Below, in pieces: positions 14,261-28,600 of a stretch of DNA of 64,000 nucleotides (its first letter is position 1; every line of letters begins with the position of its first letter). The DNA is from Lanius collurio (Eukaryota > Chordata > Aves > Passeriformes > Laniidae), in assembly GCA_020086605.1 (NCBI GenBank), contig JACBWW010000017.1, positions 6,360,907 through 6,424,906 of the forward strand. The letters run 5' to 3'. The notes beneath the pieces are model-generated. The model saw only the letters and a program-made list of their open reading frames with translations, was not told the DNA's origin and did no database searches. The position numbers and the translations under genes were made by a program.

Positions 14261-15525
14261 GTAAAAGACACACTCGTGGTCACCAAACCTTTGCACACTT
14301 TTCAAACAACCCAAAAATAAACTGCAAACTGTCCACAAGAGCGTGTTTACCAGGGGGGCTGAGAGGCTGCTGTTGCCTTTCCCCTTCCTTTAGCATCAAT
14401 CAGGGCAGTGTGTATGCTCCAGGCCCTTAAAAAAAACAGGGAGAAGCCTTATACTGTGGCTTTTGCCCCATATTTGCCCACAGAGTACCAGAGCACAGGG
14501 TATGCACACTGTGCAGTTTGCAGACACAGAGCCCCCACAGTGTCTTAGAGGCAGCCAGGAAATATTTCCTCCTCACAAGAAATGTATTCTTGCTGGTTTT
14601 AATTTTCAGAGCTTCCCAGGAGGGAAATAAAAAAAGATACTTTTCAATGAGAAACTGAAGCCTGAACAATCTGCGGTTTCGCGTTTTGCTGGGTGGAAAG
14701 AGGGTGGAAGGAACATCCACCTCCAAACACTTTCATAAAACCATCACAGGCAATCACCCCTTTTCACAGGGAGAAGCCTGTGAAATAAAAACATGATCAG
14801 CCCTAAGGGACTCTGCAGCCCCATACAGTCAGAATATGATGTTTTATACACTAAAGATTGAAAAGATGAGATTTTCCCTTGAGAAAAAGTAGTGCCTGGG
14901 ATGAGCAGAGCCCTCAGCAGAAGGAGAGCCACCCAGCTTTTAGCTGCGTGGGCTTATTGTATTCAGAATTGAAGGTAGCTCTAATTCTTCCTTTCTTTCA
15001 TTCTTTTCTTCCTTCTTTTCTTCCTTAGTTGCACATAAACAGGCAGTCTCCCTGCTGTGATAAATGAGTGAAGACTTAGGGGATGTGACCTATACCCATG
15101 GAAAGCTGTGGGAGAAATCTGGAGGATTTGGGGGATGATCATTTGACTTTGAAAGCAACCCATGGAAGTCTGGGGTGTTGATCCACAGGCACAGCTGCAG
15201 CAGTGTATCCTGGGTGATAACTGATGTTCCCTTCCCAAGCATCAGCATGGGGGACCCATGGTCAATCACTGGATCTAGGAGGGGTGGATTCAGCTCAGGA
15301 TTCCCCCAGAGGGAGACAACCATGGGGATGGGCACAGAACCCACCTGGGAGCAGGGCAAAGCAAGGTTTAAGCAGCAAAATTTTGGGGATGAGTCATGTT
15401 CTATGAGGGGGGGCTGACACCCCTGGGATTAAGATGCACCACAAGAGGCTGTGAGCATCAAGAGGAGCCCATCGAGGTGCAGCATCTGGCCATGGTGGAG
15501 ATGACTGATGACATGGAAGGAGAAT

Positions 15526-15822
15526 GTAGAGAGGTGGAGGTTGGCCTTTTGTCTCAGGTAACAAGGGATAGGATGAGAGGAAATGGTCTCAAGTTGCACT
15601 AGGGGAGGTTGTGGTTGGAAAAATTGCTTCACCAAAAGGATTATGTGGCACTGGAACAGGCTGCCCTGGGAAGTGGTGGGGTCACCATCCCTGGAGGGAT
15701 TTAAAAGCATGTAGATGTGGCCCTTGGGGACGTGTTTCAGCGGTGGACCTGGCAGTTCTGGGTTAATGACTGGATTTGATACTCTTGAAGGTCTTTTCCA
15801 ACCTAAATGATTCTCTGATTCT
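15526..15822 (+). mobile_element. CR1 LINE fragment, 3' end
   Basis: Recognisable CR1 tail in sense orientation: 'aggtaacaagggatagg', 'ggtctcaagttgcac', 'ggaacaggctgccctggga', 'tcaccatccctggaggg', 'ggtcttttccaacctaaatg', ending in 'attctctgattct'. It is 5'-truncated with no coding capacity left. Confidence 0.92.
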
Positions 15823-18800
15823 CTTTCATGCAGAGGGGGGTGCTCTGGTGTGGCAAGGAGAGACATCACCAGGTATTGCTCGAGGCCAGCTCTAGTCCTT
15901 GGGCAGGTGGTGGCTGTGCCTGAGTGCAACCACAAACCATCAAACACCAAATCCCAGCCAACACCAAACTGACTTGCTGCTGTCCCTCAGCTTGGTCCTG
16001 TGCACCACGAGACAGTCAAATCTGGGCAGCATTTCAGGGTATCTTCTGCTCACAAACCTCGTCAGGTCCTACAGGCTGTGCCAGTGCTGTTCTCGAAATC
16101 AGAACCCAAAACTCTAAATGAAGGCCAGCAGAAGCCTTCTCTCCTTTTCAATGCTGGGAGCAGTGTTTCATTTCATACAGTCCACAATGAACTTCACACA
16201 CCCTGAGGTGGTCTATGGGTGAATCTATGGTAACACTGATGTCCTGAGAGCCACACCTTGGCTCCATGGAAGTCCAAGATTTGCTGCATTTCATGTGCTG
16301 AGGCCAAACAGGAGCTGGAGTTGGCCTGGGATGTCCCCATGCCCTGAGCCACCACTGCAACTCAACCACTACCTGAACCTGAGAGCATGGAATCCAAAAA
16401 ACTTCAAAATTTGTATCTTTTAATTTCCTTGGGGAAGCCAGGGGCTTCTTGAAGCAGAAATTGCCACCACAAAACCCAGCAACTACAGAATTTCCCTCAA
16501 AAACCCCAAGCTTTCCATCCTGAATGAAAAAACAAAAATCAGAAAAAAGACTTGGCAATCAGGGAGTACTCAAAGGGAACATGCATTCATGCCGGCTCTT
16601 GCTGCAGTTTTCCTGTGCTTCCCACAGACCAGGCATTTGTGTTCCTACATGTTGGGGTGAAACTGGAGCCCCACAGTCCCAGGGGGCACAGGGTGTGCAC
16701 ACGTGAGGTCCCTCCCCAGCACGTGCCAGGGCTGTGGAAGCTCATTAAAATGGACCAAGAAATGTGCCAGCTGCAAATGCAAAGGCAGGTCTTTTCAAAT
16801 AAGCCCCATTAGTTCCACATGTGCATTTGATAGATAATTTTTTTCTTTTTTTTTCTTCTTTTTTTTGTTATGTAACATTAAACCAATAATTATGGAAATT
16901 ACTGTGAGGACCCAGATAGTCTCCACAAGAAGAAGGCAGAGAGCAGGAGAACAAACAATAACAGAGAGTTTGCAGGGATTTTTCCTCCCCTAATGCACCC
17001 ATCCTTAGCAAACTGCAGAGCCCTACCCAGCAGACCAAAGGAAGGGAATTGGCTCTGGGAGCAGCAGCTCCCTGGAGCTGCACAGGGCCTTCAGCTGCAG
17101 GGTTAAAAGCTGGCTGTGCATTGAGATACCCAGCCCTGAGGCCACACAGGCAAAGGGCTCTCCTCACCCCCCAAAAATGTGGAGAATGTGCTGGAAAAAG
17201 TGCAAAATCTGGTTCTTCCCTCAACTGCATGTAGCTGGTTTGCTGTAAATTCCTTGTTTGGGGATAGAATCTGGAGGAAACAAACACCACAACCAGTATT
17301 TTTCAGAAAACCATTTATGCATCAATCTGTTTGTAACAAATAGCAGAACTCTCTTCACACCCAAACTGATTTATTCTCTCTCCTGCTTGCTCACACCCCA
17401 CCATCCCCACTCACACTTATCTGACAAACAGAGCACAAATCTGCATGCAGCAAAGCTGGGCACATGGGGAGGAAAGAAAGAGGAGCACACAGGTTTTTAG
17501 TGGGAATACAGCTATCAAAACAACATTACAAAATAGGGGGGGAAAACTTTTTTTTTTAAAAAAAGTAGAGGTGATTATGTAAATTGCTGTCCCTGTCTGG
17601 TCAGCACAAATCTTGTGTGGGCTTAGGCCAGTCTGTTTGACACAGCTAGAAATAATTGTCTGTGTTAACCATTAGTAGCTCCCAGTCCAAAGTTCCCTGC
17701 GAGCTGTCCCTGTTCCCTGCCAGTATTCCCTATGTCTGTCTCAGGTAAGATGCAGGCAGCACTGCCCACCCCAGTCCATGTCCATGTTGGAGAGTTCAGC
17801 ACTCCAGCAGGGAATGAGACCCCAAACCTCAGCTTCCAGCCTGGATCCTCCTGGATGCTCCCCAAGGAATGTCTGACCACAGCAAACAATCAGAAAGCAG
17901 AGTTTTTGTTCCTAGAGCAGTGGTCAGGAGATGTCCTGGGCAGGCAGTGAGGTCTCAGAGTGCCTGGAATTAAACTCCAGCCCCTACCCTGGAAAAGTCC
18001 TGGGATGCAGTCACAGGACAAGGAAGGGTGGGTGGTTCTAACAGGTAAAAGTGTGACCCTAAGGAGGAGCATGGCAGTGGCATCATTTGCTGCCTGTGGA
18101 AGCATCTGGAGGATTTTCTACCTCCCTTCTCATACTCTGCAGGGAAACTCCCCTTGCTTGAAGGAAAAGGGTGTGATTTGGCTGTTTGTCACCAAAGGAG
18201 AGAAAAGGAACCTTGGATTCTTAAAACCTCTCAGCTGCCTTTTCTCCTCAGGTGTCATCAGGATGGAGGCACACACAAGTAACGTGGTTGTTCCCACCTT
18301 TCTGCAGGAAAGAGAGGAGATATTTGGGGCTGGCTGCTCCTTCTATCTTGGCCACCAGTTTTTAATTAACATTAAGGACATCTGGAAAGGCCCTTCCAGA
18401 GCTACAGTCAGTGCTGAACTGTTTGCTTCCCTTGGAGAACAGGAGCAGAGCAGCCAGAACACAATCTGTGTCCCAAATATGTCAATGGTTGCTGGAAAGA
18501 GCATTTGGAGACTGCAGGGATGCTGAATGATCCTCAGAGCACTTCTTTACCCCTTGTCCTCCACCTGGGGGAACTGCTTAAGCTCAAAAATCACATCCCA
18601 TCAAAGCTTCAAGTTTCTACAAGTGATCTCTTCCAACTTCTTACAAGGCAACACACAAACAGGAGTCTTCAAGAGTGATTATTTCCCCTCCTTGGTTGCT
18701 GGAAGAAAAGTCCATCCTCTGTCCTCTAACCAGCACCCAACTGCCTTGATTTGCTGCCTGGAGGCAAATCAATGTGATTCAGGCCCCTCTTCTTCGTAAC

Positions 18801-21800
18801 AGCTCAGCATGAAGAATTCCCTCCCATCTTCCCACAGATCTTTGCCAACAGAGCAAACCCAGAGCGCTGCTAATAACGAAGGCTGAAATCACTGTGAGAT
18901 GAGCAAGGCCCCCAGCAGAGACAGTAGCTGAGGAATCAGCCTCAGGCTCTGTAATCCTGGCAAAAAGACTTTCAAAACACACTTTATCTAGTGGGGGTGC
19001 CTCAGAGCTGTGCAGGGAATTGTTTCATGCAGCCCTTTTATGGAGAGAGGAGCTGGAGAGCAGCAGTCCCCGAAATAATTCACGGGGCTTTTAGCAGCCT
19101 CTATTACTCACTATTGGAAGGGCTGAAGTGCTCATTGTTTCATTCTGGCAGCCAAATCCTCTTCCACTGAAATAAATAGCTTACAAGGATGCATCCCAGC
19201 TTCAGAGCTTTGGTTTGTCCACATAATTAAAACCCTTTTATCCTCTATCAAGTTTGTCTCTTGAGAGTCCAGCAGCTGCTACAGTAACAGGTATTTTCCC
19301 ATTACCATGCAGGGCATCCTGCACAGCCCTCCAAGAACTGAACTGTCCATCAGTTCAGGGGGACCCTGGGAGAATGTCTGGCACAAATCTGAACATGTAC
19401 AAAGCCAGGGCTGAGCTCCAGGCTGGTTCTTGGGCACAGCTGCAAGGAGCTCGACTGACACCATGACGAGAGTCCACCATGTGGAACCAAACTTGTATCT
19501 ATCCACTGGACAGAGAATTGAAATCATTAGTGCCTCTCAGTTGTTTTAGATAAAACAACTGAAATAAAAGCTCAGTAAGAAGGTTTGTTCCAGTAAGAGC
19601 TGAATCAGAACAGATGGAGAAGTGCAAGCTATTATTTCATATGGTAATGACACGGACACTCTGTTTGTTTATCCACATCTCTGCCTTGCCCTGACTCACT
19701 GGCTTCTCATCTCAAAGGTTTCTTGCTTAGCTTAGTCATTTCTGGGTAAATTATTTTCCAGGTTTTGATGTCAAATGTAGCTTTTGTTGTTCATTATAAA
19801 CCAACACAGTGATCTGCTCTTATTTGTGCACTGGCTTTGCTGCTTGGTCAACTTTCCAGCGTGAGCAGAATAAAACCCAGGGAGAACTTCCCAGTAACCC
19901 AGTTATTGTTAGGTGCAAAGCAGCTCTTTTAGTGGCCATGGTGCTTTTTGAGAGGGTGAAGGGGTTACTTTTGCCAGACTCTGACTTTAATCAAACGTAG
20001 ATTTTGTCTAAATCAAATCTTCACAGAAAGTCCTGCCCTCTGTTTCCCCTAATGGTGAATTATTTCAATTTATTTCATCTGGACTCTGGCTTGCCTTTCA
20101 TTTTTGCCAATAGGAGCAGTGTATTCCCTGGAGCTGTTAGCACTCCAGAGAGATGCCCTCTCCTGCAACTCATGCAGAACATCCTCAGCAAAGCCACAAG
20201 CCCAGGGGACCACAAATTGAGCTGAAAACACTCTCTGGTTTGGAGTATGGGTATATGACCTGTGCCAAAAGCATCCATTTAAAAATCCCCTTACAGTGGT
20301 GATGAGATTGACAGCTGGACTGACAGTCTCACAGAGTCAGACCCGAAACCAGTCAGAATTAACTCATGAGAATATTACAGTGAAATTCTGCAGCTTTAGT
20401 AAACCCACAGAGAAGGCCAAGAGGGTATCAATGTGAAAAGATGTTCTGGACACAAGGGGAGGATGTTCTTGTTATGAGACACTGAGAGTGCACAAGGAGA
20501 ACTTGTGGAGAATATGTAGCACTCTACTTTGCTTGTATAGCTGATTGTTTTACTGCCTGAGTGGTCATTGTTTGTTAGACAGTTCTGTCATTGTTTGCTA
20601 ACCAGCCAATCTTAAATTAGGCCACAGCCACTGTGAAGAGATGTAAGAATAGCAGTAGAGAAAATAAAAAATCTGTACCTTTCTCGACTGTGGATTAAAA
20701 CTAGGGTGGCTTTTATGTCTGCCTCAACAACAGCTGCACAGTGGAGCTCATTCTGAGACAAGGGGGATTCCAGCAGCTTCCCACCTAAATCAGACTCCAG
20801 CTTTGGGTCTAGATGGCTGTGGGTGTCCCACCCAGGATCTGAACTTATCTGGTGATTTAATGGGGAGAAATGAGACCTCAATAATTGGCAAAAAGCTGAC
20901 AGGAGGAGGGAGGAGGCTTCATCTCCTCCACTCTTCAGTGCCAGCTCTCCAACTCGCACCATCCCCATTTGCACAACAGCTTTTAATATTTAATTGCAGC
21001 TCTACCAAGGGACTTTGCCTCCTCTCTTGCCTAGGAGGGGGAGAGGAAGGAGTCATCAGAGTGGTGCTGGAGAGCCCCAAGGAGACTATCAAATGGCAGA
21101 TCTCAGGCAGAGGGAAGCACTCTAGCATGTAAGTGATTTTACACAAAAACCCCTCCCAGATCACAGGAGATTGAATGAATTAATATCAGAAAAATCCTAT
21201 AAACCCTCAGCAACTGGGGGATGCTGGGCTGGCTGTGGGAACTGTTCAGGGTGGGCTGAGAAGGGTATTTCCATCAACTGCTTGTATTTAAGGTAAGGAG
21301 GGATAGGGAATACTTCCCTCCTAAGAGGCTCATTTTGCCACAAAGTAAATCCCTGGAGGACCCTTAACCTGGAATTGTTTAATGTTAGACATCATGGCAA
21401 AAATGGGAAACAATCCCTGAACTGTGGGAGGTGGGAGCCTGTGATCTGACAAATCTCTCTCTTCTCTAACACCATGGGAAATGACCTCGAAATCAAAAAA
21501 AAAAAAAAAAAAAAAGGAAATTTTTAAAGCAACTAGTGAGAAATATATTTTCCTCCCTCTGGTCTTGATTTCAGATGTCTTAACAGGCATGAGAAAAGAG
21601 GCAGAGAGTCACAAGCTGCTGAATGACATTCCTATCCCCCGAAAATCTGTCCCTTTTGAGTGCATCTGGAAGTGAACACCCAAACATGGGTGGACAGTGA
21701 CTCTGGACACTGAATAATATTCAGGCCAGAGCCACAGAAAACGCTGATGAAACATTTTTTACAAGCACCATGGCTTTTAGAACAAATACTTTCAAAATGT

Positions 21801-22491
21801 AAATATGAGTATTTAATAATCCCATAGTTCAAATGTCTGTGTCAGTAATTAAAAAGCAATTACATATAACTTGTAGGTCCCCAGAGCTCTGTCTACATTC
21901 AGAAAATGAACCCCAGATGACCTAATGTACTTCCAAGTGTCAGATCAGTCACTGTAAATACAATGCCTGAGATTTCTGCTACACATCACTGAAGTCTGGA
22001 AAACAAGAATACTTTTGGCAGAAGAGGCCAAGGGGTGCTTAAATCTCCAGTAACTGTCTGAATCTAGAGCTGGTTCAGGTCTGTGTGACACTGGAAACAT
22101 CAGAAAATTTTAACTAATGGTGCATATACAAATTCCATTAAATAATTTTTAAATTATTTAAAGCTAATTTTCTTCGTGTCTTTTCCCTCTCACTGTCATA
22201 GAGATGAACTTGAGATCCGAGAGAATGAGATAAGTGGTAGGCAGAGTAGAAAGGACCAATGCCCTGCATTAAGTGTGATTTAATTTAACTTGTGTCTGCT
22301 TTAACCCCGTTTTGTTTTTCAGAAGTGAATTTCAGTGATGAGGTTTGCAGATATATCAGTGGAGACAACATTTGTTCCACAGCCCTTTAGAGATGCACCG
22401 GTCCCCTGAGTGGAGATGGACACACTGGTTTTTGGCCTCTTTTCCCTGAGTCTTCACATCCAGCACCATAACCTTTGCTCTCTTGTTTCAG
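15823..22491. other. Upstream region of the A-H gene, no certain exon
   Basis: No coding exon is certain. Two points may matter for the downstream gene: a perfect CArG box at 19,034-19,043, and a possible non-coding exon at 21,000-21,128 (acceptor after 'aattgcag', donor GTAAGT). A poly(A) run of 21 lies at 21,495-21,515. No CpG-rich promoter is visible, so the transcription start of the gene is not placed. Confidence 0.4.
19034..19043. promoter_or_regulatory. CArG box (SRF-type site)
   Basis: The sequence CCTTTTATGG matches CC(A/T)6GG exactly. SRF sites of this type control many muscle and actin-cytoskeleton genes. It lies 3.4 kb before the first coding exon recognised here, so a role in that gene's promoter or an enhancer is possible but not shown. 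Confidence 0.35.
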
Positions 22492-22637
22492 TGCCAGCAG
22501 ACAGAAAACATGGAAAAAGCCGAGAAGCTGAGGCCAGCTCAGTCCTTCCCTTCTCTGTGCCATTCTCCAAGGAGCAATCCAGAGCTCAGGGCAGTTCTTC
22601 TGAGGAAAGCTGTGTCTGTCTCAGAACTGGTTGCCAG
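22492..22637 (+). CDS. Exon A: first recognised exon, start codon at 22,510
   Basis: A strong acceptor (pyrimidine-rich 'ctttgctctcttgtttcag') precedes it and a CAG|GTGGGT donor follows. The first ATG in frame is at 22,510; six codons before it (22,492-22,509) are also open, so an upstream coding exon cannot be excluded. It encodes about 43 residues ending in SVSELVAR, with the last codon split (AG|G, phase 2). The encoded end resembles the N-terminal IVEIFSKYQ segment of EPLIN. Confidence 0.65.
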
Positions 22638-25600
22638 GTGGGTGTTTAGTCTGTGGCTGCAGCTCACCTCAGATCTGAGGGGTTCCAGGGAGAACTCTCC
22701 CTCTCCCACCTCTGTAACAAACAGCTCTCACTCAGATAAGACCTTTCCCAAACACAGGGGAAAATTGCCAGGTCTCAAGTGAGAGGTGGGTGTTTTTTGC
22801 CACCAGTGCTCCTATCTGTTATAGATTTCCAGTGCATGATTATGTCTTGGAAGACAAGTCCTGATTTAAAATCCAGGTACACTCGACAATCTTCACTAAA
22901 TAAAATGACACAGAGGAATTTGCTCGACCCCAAGGACTGGAGCATTCCCTGATGGACAATTAAAGCTTTTAATCTTGGTAGTTTGTAAGGTGCCACAAGG
23001 GAGAGGAGCAAATACTGGAGAGATGAGCTGATGGGAAAGAAAGAGGGGTATGGGCACTGCATCCCCTCCTGGTTTCTCTCAACTGTCTCTCATCAAAAGG
23101 CTCCAGGGAGAGTCACATTTCAGGCCAAGCCTCTTAAGGGCTGATTCCTCTTCTTGTTACACCCCATAACTGAGGTCAGACCAAAACATTGCCAAGCGTG
23201 AGACGAATAAGATTAGGAACAGAACCCAAAGTACATCTCCCTCCATGTAAGAGAGACAGAGCAGCTGTCAAGTCTGTCTCTTGAACTTCCCCGTGGGACA
23301 GTTTCATTCCAAATATCCCAAATTGGTTAGTTTCCACTGTAAATAGCCATCTCTCTGCCAGGGTCTCTGGAGAAAGCTGAGTATGCACTCCCCAGAGTAT
23401 GGAACAGAAGGAAGGTGGTTTCTTCTGCAAAAGTCTCACTCATCACTGGTGTTATATTAGGTTATATTGGTAAATCCCTTTACATTAGGTTAAAGCTGAA
23501 TAAATTGAGCTTCTGGAAAGCCTGACTTCATCTCCAATCTATAAATCAGCAAAGTGCAGTAATACACCTCGTTCAGGCAATGTAAACACATTCCCCACCA
23601 GTGGGGACATAGATGCTCCAGGGACACATCTGCATGGAGCTTGGGAGGAGAGGGCTCACACTGCATCTGGCAGTACTGCCCCGAGCTAAAATCAGTCCTC
23701 TTTGAGAGATTTCTCACATTTCTGTCACTCTTCAAGATTGCCTTTGGAGTCTATTGACTTTGATATTTTCCAGAGGGTGGTGGAAGGCAGAATCAGCCTG
23801 TTCACAGTAAGCAAAAATATATTCAGGCTGAAAAGGGACTGAGGTGCCATCTCCTGTCTTCTCTGCAGGTACCAGCGCATCCTGAATGGTGAAAGAAACA
23901 TGACCAAGCAAGAGCATCCGAAGGTGAGAGCCAAAGGCTCAGAGCTGTTGGTGTGGGTTGTCCTCACAACACAATGCTCCAGTTCCTGTCAATGGGAGAC
24001 AAACAAAAACCCAGCATTTTCTACTGTAACTGGTGCTGTTCTGAGGACACCCCAGCACAGCTCAGACCCAGTTGCCTCTTAGTATGTACAGATGCACTGA
24101 CAAACATAAGATGCTCCAGGATGGAAATTTCATATATAATATTCCAATTGCTATAGAGGGAAAAAAAATGTGGAAGTAGAACCTAATGGAAGACCATCAA
24201 AAATTAAGGACTTGGCAGAGGATGTAGTGCTGGCTTGAAAGTGAGGGAAGGATCCAGCCTGAGGTAAAAGGTGCACAAAGTCATTAAAGCACCCAAAGAG
24301 CCACACTGGGCTGGCAGGGATGGCACTGGGGCATCTCTGCCCTCCTGCACCACCAGCTTGAGGTTTTTTGGTGTTGCCCTGTGTGTCTCAAATTAAGTGA
24401 TTTCTGTCATCCTACCCTGCCATTCTAGCACTGGCTTGGTGCTTTTGACTATAATGGGACTTGGATGTGAAGTTCATTAGTAGATTTTGCTCACTGCTCA
24501 TTTAGGTGTCTGCATCTCAGCATCTTAAATGGAATCCCCCCAGCCAGAAGCTGTGACTGCTGTTGTCACATCATGGCAAAGGGGCACCTCCCACCTGCCA
24601 ATGTCCCTCATCTCCAGATTACAAGCTCATTGGCATAGTGTGCAGTTCTCAGCTCTGTGTTTGCTCATATGACCCTGCTTTGTGATAAGGGGCCTCTTAC
24701 AACCTGGAATAAAAAAGATAAGATAACACTCCAGAAGCCAGATACTCTGGACTTTATCCAGCTTTTCTGCAAAAGAAGGGGTTGATTCCCACTGACCACA
24801 GAAAGATGAATTCCATCTAATTAAAACAAAAGGCAGAATCTGAGAACTTTTATCCAGGTTTCTAAGAAGAAACTGGAGGTTTCCTATGAAATGATAGAAG
24901 GACAGGTGTTTCCAACTGTTTGGGAACACATTTTCAGTAGACTAAGAGGATGGAGATGGGAATAAAGTAATGATACAAGAGGGAAGACAACCACTGGCTA
25001 TATTTTTTCTACTCCAAAGCTTCCTTGCAGGCTCATGGACAAGTCAGGAGGGTTCACTGGAAACAGGCAAGATAGAAACTTCAACACTTCAAAAACAAAC
25101 TAAAGTTTAAATTGCATCCTTGACATTCATTTCAGAGACCATAGAAAGCAGTGGGATACTCCTTCATTCCACAAAGTTAGAAAATAACAGATGTGATGCT
25201 TGAAGTAGAAGAAATTAGAAGAAAAATAAAAATTTCACATGATTTATCATTGAAATTCTGTAAGAACTTATTTCGATGTTTTGGCTGGTTTGGTTTTTTT
25301 TGTAGTTCATGGAATCAAGATATCCATCACAGAACAATGTCATTCCAGTGGGGAAAGACCATGCCTTACCTCGAAGACATCCCTGTGATATGTGCTCAAG
25401 CAAGCCCTTGGAGGGTGTTCCCATCCCTAAGATTGGCGCTCCAGCAAGGAATTTCAGAGGACTCCCAACCAGCTCTGACACCCCTAAAACCACCCCCCAC
25501 TTTAAGAGTTCACACAGTGTCCCACTGAAGGCATCATCTCCCAAAGGCTCTTTGAGGAAGAGGGAGGTTGATCATGCCAGCATCCTGACAACGATCCAGC

Positions 25601-28600
25601 CCCTGAGCATGGAGAGCAAACCCCCCAGAGACCCAGCCTTCCTCTCCCCTCTCCAGAGCATCCAGAGGAAGGCACAATGCAGACCTGCCACTACCACATG
25701 GAGGGAATCTGCTGCAAAGGTCAGTAGGTGCACTCATTCAAAAGGCCCTGGAAATATATTTTACCCTTATAAATTCCTGGACTTTGTGGTGGTGCTTCAT
25801 CACCCACTGATGCTAATCCCTAGGCACAGGGAACAGGCTTCCCTGTGGATGTTTATGCCTAGTGCCACCCAGCTCTGGCTGATTTAGTGGCACCAGAGGT
25901 AAGGTGCTCCACAAACCATTCCTTGTGATGATCCTTTTCCTAGAGGGAAGGACTTGGTAGGAATGGGCAGCCTAGAGAAAGACCTACATCAAGGGAACAT
26001 GGGAAATTGTACCAACCATGTTGATACCATCTGGAATATATATTTTTTGTGGATAAGATCCTATCAGAAATTATCATGTTCCTCTCTTTGCTGTTGATAT
26101 CAGTCCACATGAGGGACTGGTCTTTCACTGGGAGTGCAGAAAAGGGCAACACCCATTGCTGCTGGGTCTGAGACACAAAAATCATTGTGGGAGTTGGTAA
26201 AGGAAATGGATGGATAATCCTGACTCTGAAAGGTGGCCTCAAAATCAAAGATGGGTAGGGGAAATACCATTTAGCTCTGGAAATGAGGTGTAGCATCAAA
26301 AACTGTGAAGCACAGCCCTTGGACAGAACAGAGCAAAGCCAAGGCTGGGTCCTGGCTGAAAAAGAAAACACCTTTGCCTCTGGAAAACCTCTGGTGCTGT
26401 CACTTTCCCCACACCAGGCATTTGAGCAGTTTCTCTCCTCTATTTGTGGGTGCTTACCTGTTTCCCTGCTGTTGTTCCCACACAGGAAGGGAAGCAGTCC
26501 CGGGACAGGCAGGGGATCATCTCCTCGGTGCCAGACACAGCCGATGACTCAGCCACGGGCAGAAGCTGTGAGTCGGGGTTATTTTGGTTGCCAGGCATCA
26601 TTGCTACCCTCCTTCCACCTCTATAGCTGCAGCTGGGAAGGCGCTGCTTGGTCCTTACACGGAGCTGTGCTTCCCACAGAACCCCGCAGCAGACACTGAT
26701 TGGGTGATGCTGGCTGGGGACATGTGGGTCCTGCCAGGACTGGACCTTCGGGAATGTGGCCAAGGATAGGGAGCACAGAGAGCAGACAACCCCTTGACTG
26801 CAGCCCTGATCAGTCCCACTACACAGAGCTGGCAAATCCCTGCACAGCTGGGATCTGGGCCAGTGAGGAGTCCACAGAGCCAGGCCGGCTCTCCCTGTGC
26901 TCTTATCCCAGCAGTTAAAAATAGCTGCTATTAAATACCAAGGCAGAAATACATCCATGTTTAGTTTGGGACTAGTAATATCTCTCTGCACCTCAGCCTT
27001 GAGGAGAGGATGAGGGAGAGGTTCCTTTGTACCTGACTAAGGAGCCTTGGCTGGGCTCCTTTTTGAATTTGGCAGCAGCCGTATGTCAGAGAGAGTCATC
27101 CTTGGCTTAAGATAGAGCATGTAAGTGATCCCTAATGTTATGATATCATCGGGACTAAAGCAGGTCAGGAATATTTCAAGGCAAGAGGCATCTGTCAAGA
27201 TTTGAATGGGAAAGGGTTGAATTCTGCCAAACTTTGCTGTTTGAATTGGGGCAGAAAAAAACAGGTCTCCAAAAATCCCATAATGACTGGATTAGAGACC
27301 ACTGGACCATCCCACGATTTTTGTCCCTGAATCAGGAATCCAGGGTCTCCTTAAACCATGGATTTAGGATTTGTTCTTTTTCCTTTCCATTTCTTTCTTG
27401 CCTGTCACATAAGAAAGAGAAAAAGGATCACATGCTGCCTGGATTTGAGACCTTGTATTTAATTATCCAGCTGCATGGGAAAAGAAGTCTCTTACAGGAG
27501 CACACAAATGATGGAGCTGAGGTTTCCACAGCATTGTTGAGATTATTTTTTTCTTAGTATCAGAGCACATGATGTCACCAGACTATCTAGCTCAACACTG
27601 TCACAGTGTTGTGTGCCTTTCCCAGCGCCTGGAACGTCTTTCCCTCTGGCTGGTGAGGGGTGAATCATGGCCTATCTTGGAGCCTTACAGCACTCCCCAG
27701 CCCCTGACTCAAAGGCCTTGTAATAGCCACGGCTTCGTGTGGTCGTGCTTCATTGGAAGGGCTTTGTGTGAGGTCCTTCTGGGGAGGTAATTCCATCCAG
27801 GGAGCTGGGACAGCTACTGCTGAGGTAGGTGCTGGGTTTGCTCAGAGACAGGAGTTGTAATGCTTCTGAAAAAAGTCCAGGAACCAGCTGTCCAAAATTT
27901 CTCAGGGATCAGACACATCCAAAGCTGTACCTGTGCTGTTTTCCATCATTCCCATGGAGTGAGAGAGATGGTGGTGGTCCACGAGCCCCAGCAGTGTCCA
28001 GGGCAGATCTTCTATGGGAGCCTCCTCACCATCCCACAGGGACAGCCCCACTGCCCTTCCTGAGGGATGAGGAGTGGACATCCAGACTTGGGATGGAGAA
28101 AGCACTATTGAGTGGTTTGAAGCCACACATTAATGTAAGTTAAGCACAGACCACAGTTCTCAGGGGCTGGGATGTCTGACATGGAAGACAACAGCATGGC
28201 AGTGTTCAAGACAGCTCTGCTGACTGGAGTTGGGTTTATCAGCAAACACACGTCAGTTTGGAGCTGAATAATGGCAAAAAAAGCCAAAGCACTGGTGGCT
28301 GCATCTCTTTCCAGGCACAGCATAGTCCCACCTGAGACACTGCTGCAGGTCTGAGCATTGCTCAAACTGGATGGCTGCTACACCCCTGAGAAAAGTACAT
28401 TCCCAGGCAGCCAAACCAGCTGGGCCATGTCCCAGGTCATGCTGGTGATATCAGATGATCCAGAGGAAGCTGCCACCAAAGACGTCACAAAGTCACTAAT
28501 TAAAGAGGTCCAAGTAGCTGTAGTCTGCAGTAATGAGATTAAACTGGGCACTGAAGATTTACACAGCAGAACAAAATTCTTCCTATGAAGGAAGATGGCA

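Larger units (their letters stand above)
6421..15525. other. Intergenic DNA, no supported gene
   Basis: No exon with agreeing acceptor, frame and donor was found. The stretch contains the imperfect tandem repeat at 7,561-7,730, the CTCF-like site at 11,521-11,538, a short AAT-rich run near 13,204-13,225 and a poly(A) run at 14,240-14,260. The longest frame (13,635-14,180) has low-complexity, non-homologous content and an equally long frame opposite it. Confidence 0.45.

Noticed and set aside
28358..28588. Protein-like peptide with [18 protein letters not shown] in the D-E intron
   Set aside because: No good acceptor and donor pair fits the phase 1-1 needed between exons D and E, and no homologue is recognised.
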